From contig NZ_MQVX01000001.1 of assembly GCF_002954325.1 (NCBI RefSeq), forward strand, positions 439,546 to 503,545: DNA of 64,000 nt, written 5' to 3'. Below, piece after piece: positions 56,888 to 64,000 of this stretch. Below the pieces are notes generated by a model. That model made no database searches. It saw nothing but the letters and a program-made list of their open reading frames with translations, and was not told the origin of the DNA. Every line of letters starts with the position of its first letter. Within the stretch, counting starts at the first letter, position 1. This DNA comes from Aureicoccus marinus. GTDB taxonomy: Bacteria > Bacteroidota > Bacteroidia > Flavobacteriales > Flavobacteriaceae. The translations under genes and the position numbers were made by a program.

Positions 56888-57931
56888 TTAGCGGGACTCA
56901 TAGTCCAGAAGAATACCCTCCGAAATCCATTTTGCCAGGGCCTGGCGGTTATCGGGCTCCAGGATTCTCTGTTGGTCCTTCTTGTTGCGAATATTCCCGA
57001 TTTCGATAAAAGCAGTAGCTGGATGGGTGTTCTTCACCATATAGAGCGAAGTTCGATTTTCGAAGGTTCCGGAATACGTTCTGTTGGGCTGGTACTTTTT
57101 GTACTTCTGCTTGAAGGTTTTGTGAATACTCTCCGCCAATCGTTTCCCGTTCTTGCTCTTTTTGTGGTGGTAAAAGAAGACATCAATGTTTTGGCCTTTG
57201 CTTCTGGAATCGATGTGGGTTACAATGAGCCTCTGAAATTTGCCCTTGTATTTTTGGTGCAGTTTGTTCACGACATCTACACGCTGTTTTAGCCGTTCAC
57301 GCTGATTGAGCGGGATGGTCTTGTTCGGGTAGGCGACCTCGTCACGATCGATTTTCAGTACGCGTTGATCCCGAATCCCGTCGTCCTTGTCTCGGATGAT
57401 AACATACACTAAAGCCCCATGGGTGATTAGTTCTCGAGCTAAACGCAGGGTGATATCATAAGCGTATTCATCTTCCGCAATGGATTGACCTGCATAAGTG
57501 GTCATTGCCCCAGGATCTGGTCCTCCATGACCAGCGACTAAATAGTAGACGGTCCCTTTTAAGCGTTCACTTTTTCGGTAAACAGGATTGTATTTTTTTC
57601 CGAAAATGGGGAAGTTCTCTCCTTTGGCTCCAGTTTCTTCATTTCGAGAATGCTCTTCCGATACTGCCGTAGTTTCCGTACCTAAAGGAATCTTGTAGTT
57701 TCGTCCAGCAAAGAGTTGGGTGCTATCCTTGAGATTTTCAATATTCAGCCCGACAAATTCCTCGTAGGCCTCGTAAGGGTTAACCCCATGCCGTCTGAGA
57801 AGTGATAGTATACCATCTCCATTTTGTGCCGTCACGGTTTTTAGTGAATCCTGAGCAGAGGTGCTGAGAAGGCCTAAGAATACCAATGTTCCAAGAAACA
57901 GTATGCTTTTTTTGCTTTGGGGATATCTCAT
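56888..57931 (-). CDS. N-acetylmuramoyl-L-alanine amidase with LysM-like domain
   Basis: I choose ATG 57931 (347 aa), because it puts a signal peptide (SILFLGTLVFLGLLSTSAQD) at the N-terminus; an upstream ATG at 58057 would add 42 unlikely residues. A LysM-like segment comes next (VTAQNGDGILSLLRRHGVNPYEAYEEFVGLN). The Amidase_3 zinc enzyme follows: VAGHGGPDPGAMT (zinc His), IVTHIDSRSK (second zinc His region) and AFIEIGNIRNKKDQ (catalytic Glu). It cuts the bond between MurNAc and the stem peptide during cell separation and turnover. It may supply fragments for the recycling island. Confidence 0.9.
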   Translation of the reverse strand: MRYPQSKKSILFLGTLVFLGLLSTSAQDSLKTVTAQNGDGILSLLRRHGVNPYEAYEEFVGLNIENLKDSTQLFAGRNYKIPLGTETTAVSEEHSRNEETGAKGENFPIFGKKYNPVYRKSERLKGTVYYLVAGHGGPDPGAMTTYAGQSIAEDEYAYDITLRLARELITHGALVYVIIRDKDDGIRDQRVLKIDRDEVAYPNKTIPLNQRERLKQRVDVVNKLHQKYKGKFQRLIVTHIDSRSKGQNIDVFFYHHKKSKNGKRLAESIHKTFKQKYKKYQPNRTYSGTFENRTSLYMVKNTHPATAFIEIGNIRNKKDQQRILEPDNRQALAKWISEGILLDYESR

Positions 57932-58041
57932 GTAAACCCTTGATTTTTTGATTGATCGTCCGGAAACCCGAGGAACCATTAAATGAAGTTCGGATTTTCC
58001 TGAGCTTAAAATTAGAGAAATTTCTCGGTGCAAATAAGCCA

Positions 58042-59175
58042 TTAGTCTTTCCACCACTCCTTTTGAACCAGGGTGGAGTCCTTGATCTGGGTGATTTGTC
58101 CAATCTCAGGGACCACATACTCCAGCTGTAATTCTTCTGCTTTGGCTTTGAATCGCTCCACCGGATCTGTCCAGGTGTGCTGCGCCAGTTTAAAGGCTCC
58201 CCAATGAATGGGCATGACTCGTTTGGCCTTGACATCGATACCCGCCTGCGCTGTTTCTTCAGGAAACATATGAACGACAGGCCAGAGGGTATTGTACTGC
58301 CCGCATTCCATCAAGGCAAAGTCAAAGGGACCGTACTTTTCGCCTATGGACTTAAAGTGATCGGCGTACCCACTATCTCCGCTAAAAAAGATGTTCTCGG
58401 ATTCTGATTGAATGACCCAGGAAGTCCACAGGGTTTGATCGCGATCAGAAAAGCCTCTTCCAGAAAAGTGTTGTGAAGGGGTGCTCGCGAAAAGAAGGCC
58501 CTCGAAATTCACTTCTTCCGACCAATTCAGTTCAGTAATATCTTCTTTTGAAACCCCCCAGCGTTGCAAATGATTGCCTAGGCCCAGCGGGGTGAAAAAG
58601 TGTTTCACTTTGTCCTTAATCAGTAAAATAGAAAGGTGATCCAGGTGATCGTAATGGTCGTGCGAAAGCAATACAGCATCGATCTGAGGAAGTTTTTTGA
58701 TTTCGATGGGCAACTTTCCAAAGCGTTTTCCGTCCAACCAAGGATGGGGGGCCGGGACTTGGCCGAACATGGGGTCAATCAGGATATTCTTTCCTTGCAA
58801 TTGCAAGAGAAAGGTCGAATGACCGAACCAAACCAAGCGGGCCTCTCCACTGTACTGGGCAATATCGGTTGAGTCGATGGATTGAACGGGCAGGGGAGAA
58901 GCAGGACGGGTATTGGGTATACTCCTCAGCATGCCTTTCATGGCTTTCCACATATCCCCTCGAGCCATATCGGCTGTGACTCCGTCGATGTTTAAGAAGT
59001 TGTCACCGTTGTGGTTGTCGGTTTTGGCGTACTCTTTTTTCTGCTCGGCAGAGGGCTTTCTTCCAAATTGCGGGCTGAGGTTCATAAAGAGGACGATGCC
59101 CAAAAACAGGACACCGACGAGTATACCAATGTAGAGGAGCATTTTACGGAGGATTTTAAATACCTTCTTATTCAT
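58042..59175 (-). CDS. Metallo-beta-lactamase-fold hydrolase, NAPE-PLD/UlaG-like, membrane-anchored
   Basis: I choose ATG 59175 (377 aa), where the protein begins MNKKVFKILRK. A longer frame upstream adds 16 unlikely residues. One hydrophobic helix (LLYIGILVGVLFLGIVLFM) anchors it. The MBL fold follows, with VLLSHDHYDHLDH (the HxHxDH metal motif), FFSGDSGYADHF and MPIHWGAFKLAQH. It resembles phospholipase D-like and lactonase-like members with this motif; the substrate is unknown. It lies 110 bases from the amidase gene and 93 bases after the OmpA-like gene stop, on the same strand. Confidence 0.87.
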   Translation of the reverse strand: MNKKVFKILRKMLLYIGILVGVLFLGIVLFMNLSPQFGRKPSAEQKKEYAKTDNHNGDNFLNIDGVTADMARGDMWKAMKGMLRSIPNTRPASPLPVQSIDSTDIAQYSGEARLVWFGHSTFLLQLQGKNILIDPMFGQVPAPHPWLDGKRFGKLPIEIKKLPQIDAVLLSHDHYDHLDHLSILLIKDKVKHFFTPLGLGNHLQRWGVSKEDITELNWSEEVNFEGLLFASTPSQHFSGRGFSDRDQTLWTSWVIQSESENIFFSGDSGYADHFKSIGEKYGPFDFALMECGQYNTLWPVVHMFPEETAQAGIDVKAKRVMPIHWGAFKLAQHTWTDPVERFKAKAEELQLEYVVPEIGQITQIKDSTLVQKEWWKD

Positions 59176-59268
59176 TGGATGGGCGAGGTGAAACAACAGC
59201 CAAAGATAGACATGCCTTCCCAAATCATAGAGATTAAGGCAACACCTGATTTTACGGACTGCAATTGC

Positions 59269-61220
59269 TTAGTGGTTCAATGAACTGTCTTCACTTTCGA
59301 GCTGTAGCAGATCAATCTGAACTCGCTGGTCCTTTGACTGGCCCAAGCGCCAGCATTGATTCTCGGAATCACAAGGCCATTCATAGTTTTGTCCATTGCC
59401 TTGGTAATAGCGAATACTTTGACGAGGGAATCCTTGAGATACCAAATACCATTCCACTGCGGCCGCTCTTTTTTCCGAGAGATTCTTGTTACTTTCCCAG
59501 TTGTCTCGCTCTCGGGTGTAGACCTGAATTCCTATTTCCATTTCTGTATAGCGATCGCGAACCAGACGAACAAGTTTGTCTAATTCTTTGCGTGCATTGC
59601 CCGGCAGATTGAAAGAACCTGTATTGAAATAAACAGGGCTAAAACCTGACAGTTCTTTGAGGTCGAATAGGGGATTCAACTCCACGATCTTTGATAAATC
59701 AGTTTGCCCCGTGCTTAGATCCCAGGTACTGAAGGATTCCAAATGGGTATCAAAAGAAGGATGACTGATTTCCAGGGCATAGAGCCGGTCTTCTTTCACT
59801 TCTGTGGTTAATGCTCCTGATGCTGAAGTCACCAAGATCTTTACCGTTTCATTTATACTGAGGTCAATCAACTTAATCTGTACGTCTTTAATCGCCTTCT
59901 TGGAAATTCGATCTAGGAACTCCCCTTTAAAAATCAGGGCCGGGTTGTAGGCAAAGGAATAGAGATCGTCGCTTCCCTTTCCTCCGGCGCGATTCGAACT
60001 GAAGAACCCTTCATATTGTCCTTTGACTTGGAAATAACCAAAGTCATCTCCTTTTCCATTTATCGGTTGTCCCAGATTGACTACGTTCTCCGGGATACCT
60101 AAATGATTGTTCAGTGTTTTAAAAATATCGAGTTGTCCATAGCCTGGATGCCCATCCGAGGCAAAGTAGAGCTGTCCTTCTTCGTCCACAAAAGGATACA
60201 TTTCATTGCCTTCCGTGTTGACAACTGGACCGGCATTGATGGGGTAGGAAAGTCCACCTCTGGATCGTATTTCACAGTAAAAGATGTCGGATCCCCCATA
60301 TCCTCCTGGGCGGTTAGAACTAAAATAAAGGCGTTTGCCATCGGGGCTTAAAAAGGGTGGGCATTCGAGTAGTCCGGACTGTTAATAGCCAAGTCACGGC
60401 TCATGTCCCAGGTGCCATTCTTTTTTTGTTCTCCTTTGTAGATTTTCAGGTTGTTGATCCGTTTTTTTCCTACAACGTATTGCCCACTTTTGAGGTTATT
60501 ACGGGTAAAGAAGACCGAATTTTTCCCTTTGTAATCCTTAAAAAAGGTCGGGGAACTTTCGTGGTATTTGGATCGAATTCCACCCTCCAGAGCCTTGGGG
60601 GTTTGATCTAAGGAAGAAAGCGGGATGTAATACAGATCCAAATAGGGTTCATCGTACCAACTGTAATTGCTGTTGTTTTCTGGCGTTTTTCGAGAGGATG
60701 TAAAATAAAGGGTGTCATTGTAGATGCGGGCCCCGAAGTCGCTGTATTTGGAATTGAAAGAAACCGGCTCCACTTTGTATTCTTGCCTTTCGAGTAAGGC
60801 CACAGGGTGCCAAGTACTGTCTTGACTCAGCCGAGGAATCAAGGGATTCTTCAATTTGATCATCTTGCTGTAGGCCAGCCATTTTTCAGACTCTTCGATT
60901 TTTCCTTCCGCTTTTAATAGAAGGGCATACTCCCAGATATACCGTAAAGGAAGGTCGTCGTTCCCTAGAACCTCTTGCAGATGAGGTAGGGCTTTGTCAA
61001 ATTCTCGGGTTTCAAAATAACAGAAAGCCAACTGCTTGTGTGCATAGGCCGTATTCCAATTGTGCTTGAGTAAATCCTCGTATTCATCCGCGGCCAAGGC
61101 ATAGGCACGCTTTTGAAAAAGCCGGTCTGCTTTCGCTTCCACTCGCTTTTGCCCGAATACAAGGAGAGGAAAGATCAGCAGTAAGCTGACTGCCAATCGT
61201 TTGGTGTTGTTGTTTTTCAT
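59269..61220 (-). CDS. OmpA-family envelope protein with TPR and propeller domains, split by a frameshift
   Basis: Two frames make a 650-residue protein. The first, starting at ATG 61220, has a signal peptide (LAVSLLLIFPLLVFGQ), TPR-like helices (EYEDLLKHNWNTAYAHKQLAFCY) and PD40-type propeller blades, and stops after SNAHPF. The second resumes with LSPDGKRLYFSSNRPGG and ends with a carboxypeptidase-regulatory-like domain and an OmpA domain (NLSEKRAAAVEWYL). They join at an A5 run (60350-60354); one extra A fixes it. Its layout matches the OmpA proteins paired with PorP/SprF in T9SS loci. The OmpA domain lacks the usual HTD and NRR residues, so peptidoglycan binding may be weak. Confidence 0.83.
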
Positions 61221-61450
61221 GATGTCGTACCCCATTATTCCCAATTTTTAAATGTAATTGGGATGGCGCTCTACATAAAGCAGTATCGACAGGCCGCTGA
61301 TTTTTTCGATCAAAAAACGACCAGGCTTCTAGCTGTTTGTCAAAAGGGTAAAACGTGAAGGAATAGTCCTTTTTGATTTACTAAAGAATCCTTGATTTTT
61401 TTAGGACATTTCCTTCAAGTTCTCACCATGCTATCCTTTATTTAAAGAGG

Positions 61451-61963
61451 TTATATACCAGAGGTTTTATTCCGAGTAAACACAGGTAAAATAGCGGCTT
61501 GATCCGTATGGTGGGTGTTGTGTTCCTTGGCCTTATACACCCAATCGATCAGAGTTACATTAAAGGGACCACAAGTGATTACCTCATCAAAGCTGCCCGG
61601 ATCCATTCCTCCGATACCTTCCAAGGCAAAATCATAACTCTCTGTTATGATTCTGAGCACCTCTGCTTTACGGTGTAGTTCGGATTCCTTAACCGGATTT
61701 TTTTGAGCATAAGGATTGGTTTGCCCTGTGCTATTTGCCACCAAGCCATACATTCCCTGGGCGGTATGGAGCATGTGTTCTGCTAAGGTCATGGCGCTAT
61801 CCGTAGCCCGGTAATTAAATTGATCTTCAGGCATGGCCTCGATATGAGCCAGAGACAAGGTTTTGCCTCTCTCAAAATCAATTTTTAGTCGGCTGATTTC
61901 GCTGTCCTGTGCAAAAACAAAAGTGCTGCAACAAAAAATAGCGAGGTAAAGACGTGTTCTCGT
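61451..61963 (-). CDS. Exported DinB-family protein with no standard start codon
   Basis: The reading frame from the stop at 61451 gives a DinB-superfamily four-helix protein. It has the three metal histidines in AEHMLHTAQG and KEHNTHHTDQAAIL. In frame upstream of the TTG at 61858 lies a clear signal peptide, RLYLAIFCCSTFVFAQD, and then ACG at 61961-61963, where an ATG is expected (T-R-T-R-L-Y; with ATG it would be M-R-T-R-L-Y). A TAA stop lies six codons further up, with no ATG, GTG or TTG between. Either ACG is used, or the start codon is mutated or miscalled. Full length would be 170 aa, the family size. Function unknown. Confidence 0.65.
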   Translation of the reverse strand, partial: TRTRLYLAIFCCSTFVFAQDSEISRLKIDFERGKTLSLAHIEAMPEDQFNYRATDSAMTLAEHMLHTAQGMYGLVANSTGQTNPYAQKNPVKESELHRKAEVLRIITESYDFALEGIGGMDPGSFDEVITCGPFNVTLIDWVYKAKEHNTHHTDQAAILPVFTRNKTSGI

Positions 61964-62463
61964 GTGATAACTTATTGATTAGGAGTCTTAAAGTAAGTAA
62001 TACCTAGAAGTTGAGAGTTGAACCTATTAAAGCCTTAATAGGGAACTTGGAGGATATTAATGCTCTTAGGTTGTGGCAACAATTGAATCGGCATATAGAA
62101 CTTAGTATGAATCAAGAAAAATTTAAATCCTCCTATACAATAGAACTTTTGTTATGAATACGAACTTATACCCTCTTTAATTTCACCTATACAAAACCCA
62201 TACATTGCAAGGTAAAAATAGAAATCACCACCTGAACAAGCCGCTATGACTAGCTTTGAGAAGGATGCTGTTTTTTGTGTTCAACTTTTTTCTCATATGC
62301 ATGTAGTAGAAATGTCAAGTTCTTTTTTTTGGCGATTGGCGCCCTTTTAAAATAAATTAGTGGACAAGGTTGAAAATTGCATAAATGACAGTTTTTAGAC
62401 CGTTTTTTTTTCAAATTCACAGCAGCAAGGTTTTGCTGTTCCAGATTAACCAAGATCATCATT
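61964..62463. other. Gap between DinB-family gene and the last gene (500 bases)
   Basis: A/T-rich. It holds one short plus-strand frame at 62011-62157 and a weak -7-like TAGCTTTG at 62251-62258. The remainder shows no recognisable feature. Confidence 0.6.
62011..62157 (+). CDS. Possible small protein or gene remnant (48 codons)
   Basis: A frame from TTG 62011 to TGA 62157 reads LRVEPIKALIGNLEDINALR, then a polar helical stretch (WQQLNRHIELSMNQEKFKSS). It has protein-like composition, but no close ribosome site and a weak start codon. It may be the end of a lost gene. Evidence is thin. Confidence 0.2.
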   Translation: MRVEPIKALIGNLEDINALRLWQQLNRHIELSMNQEKFKSSYTIELLL

Positions 62464-64000
62464 TATGATAACACCACTGAACAAAAAAGTTCAATTGGAT
62501 GCTTTAGAAATTCAAGGAGAAACCTTTTATAAAATAGAAAACTACGATGCCATGAATCCCTTCTTCATGAGTATTGTTAGTGATACCAATCACTGGTTAT
62601 TCATTTCAAGTAACGGTGGTCTTACAGCGGGAAGAAAAAATAGTGATTATTCTCTTTTTCCGTACTACACTGAGGACAAGCTCAGGGATAATTCAGAAGT
62701 CTCAGGAAGTAAAACCATTGTAAGAATAAAAAGTCAGGGCAAGCACCTGGTTTGGGAGCCTTTTTCCAATTCCTATAGGGGCGTTTATGGCTATACGCGT
62801 AATCTCTATAAGAGTGAAATAGGGAATAAGTTGATTTTCCAGGAAGTGAATCACGATCTGGATTTAACCTTTGAATGCGAGTGGAATTCAAGCGCACAAT
62901 TTGGTTTTGTTCGCAAGGCTCGTATTATCAATTCTGGTTCTGAGTCAAGAACGATTGACTTATTGGATGGTATTCAGAATATTTTACCCTATGGAGTAGG
63001 GCCTGAATTGCAGAATACATACAGCAATCTAGTAGATGCCTACAAGAAGAGCGAATTGATGAAAGATTCAGGTTTGGGGATCTACGCTTTAAGCGCCATT
63101 ATAGTGGATAGAGCGGAGCCAAGTGAGGCATTAAAAGCGAATACGGTTTGGTCTTCAGGTCTGGACGGATGTCGTTACCTCATTTCGAGCTTACAGTTGG
63201 ATCAATTTAGAGAAGGGTTTGAAATTAAAACTGAAGAGGATGTCCGTGCAGAAAGAGGAGCCTATTTTCAGGTTGCTCAAGTGGAGTTAAGTGCTGGTGG
63301 AACAGAGAATTGGATGCAAGTAGCCAATGTTAACGCAGGACCATCTCAAGTGGCAAACCTGCATCACCAGTTACTTAAGGGGCAACCAAGCCAATCTGAG
63401 GTTTTTGAGAATATTGAGAAAGGAAGTAAGTCACTCTCAGAATTGGTCGCCAGTGCAGATGGGATTCAGTGTTCTGCGGATTCTAGAAGAGTAAGTCGCC
63501 ATTTTGCCAATTCCATGTTCAACATTATGAGAGGTGGGGTGTTCGATAACTCTTACGCGGTTGAAAAGTCAGATTTTCTGCCTTATCTCCAAAAAGCGAG
63601 CCGTTTCCTTTACCAAGAATTCAAGAACGACCTTAATAAATTGCCTGAAGAAACAACCATTTCTGATGTTAGGGCTTGGGCACAGAGTACAGGTAATGAT
63701 GATCTTATTCGATTGGCCGGAGAGTACCTTCCTTTAAAGTTCAGTAGAAGACACGGTGACCCGAGTCGACCTTGGAACCGGTTTTCGATAAATACTCAAA
63801 GCGAAAAAGACGGGTCCAAGATTTTGGATTATCAGGGTAATTGGCGAGATATATTCCAGAATTGGGAGGCCTTAGCTTTCTCCTTTCCAGAATTTATCGA
63901 CGGAATGATTTACAAGTTCTTTAATGCCACAACTTTTGATGGTTACAATCCTTACCGTGTAACCAAGGATGGGTTTGATTGGGAGATTATCGAACCTAAT
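62464..64000 (+). CDS. Large carbohydrate-active-enzyme-like protein, first 512 codons (runs off window)
   Basis: The frame opens at ATG 62464 and has no stop before the window end (512 codons seen). It has no signal peptide. The N-terminal part is beta-rich (NPFFMSIVSDTNHWLFISSNGGLTAGRKNSDY, GDYxLFPYYT-like, then IDLLDGIQNILPYG). The last part reads GNWRDIFQNWEALAFSFPEFIDG and DGYNPYRVTKDGFDWE. This arrangement, a beta domain before helical repeats with N-W-E and D-G-Y motifs, recalls glycoside phosphorylases of the GH94 kind and other (alpha/alpha)6 enzymes. I am not sure. The catalytic centre is probably beyond the window, and the gene's partners are not visible. Confidence 0.6.

Noticed and set aside
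62250..62462. Minus-strand frame (70 codons) before the last gene
   Set aside because: It is in an A/T-rich gap, lysine-rich by composition, with no start context or family.

Overview
The window looks like chromosomal DNA of a gliding, type IX secretion (T9SS) bacterium of the Bacteroidota, most likely a marine member of the Flavobacteriaceae with moderate GC. The evidence is a GldI-type foldase, a SprB-repeat adhesin with a type B T9SS sorting domain, an oversized LepB, the DUF3810, DUF5683 and DUF721 families, and promoters with the Bacteroidota -7 box TAnnTTTG. Nothing points to a plasmid, prophage, insertion sequence or CRISPR array.

Layout. 1-8.3 kb (minus strand): a TrmH-family methyltransferase fragment, two amidohydrolase-like genes, a DUF3810 protease-like membrane protein, a cyclophilin-FKBP lipoprotein, GldI and NrnA. 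8.4-18 kb: a PhoD-like lipoprotein, ndk, DUF721, recF, a TPR membrane protein, ribH, mutL, two rhomboid proteases and a membrane-anchored EEP-family protein. 17.9-23.4 kb (minus): WbqC, LepB, DapB, DUF5683, ParB and ParA. 23.5-32.7 kb: methylmalonyl-CoA mutase, a DivIC/FtsB-like protein and uridine kinase on the minus strand, facing away from a biotin-dependent acyl-CoA (probably propionyl-CoA) carboxylase. Together they can turn propionyl-CoA into succinyl-CoA. 32.7-40.3 kb: a compact peptidoglycan-recycling island with AnmK, NagZ, an AmpG-like permease, a NagB-deacetylase fusion, a DeoR-type regulator and MurQ; its divergent control region carries repeated operator-like half-sites. 40.3-54.2 kb: a PQQ-type sugar dehydrogenase lipoprotein, the giant adhesin, and a pair of exported proteins (a DUF1080/PA14-like protein and a beta-propeller fused to cytochrome c). 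54.2-64 kb: tRNA-Pro(GGG) followed by a 61-bp tandemly spaced repeat, an unknown exported protein, a duplicated tectonin-like propeller, a cell-wall amidase, a metallo-beta-lactamase-fold lipoprotein-like hydrolase, an OmpA-family envelope protein, a DinB-family protein with no normal start codon, and the first 512 codons of a large carbohydrate-enzyme-like protein that runs off the window.

The most striking global feature is that six genes are each split by one frameshift (sites near 3154, 15573, 23898, 31961, 46663 and 60352). Every one is repaired by adding a single base, and that base can always be a repeat of an adjacent homopolymer. After repair each gene has an integral codon count and reads as a normal family member. 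The simplest reading is systematic one-base deletion in the assembly, not six pseudogenes. I see no clear candidate for a wholly new system. The strongest leads are the recycling island with its NagB-deacetylase fusion and no visible nagA, the tRNA-linked repeat, and the secreted propeller pair.
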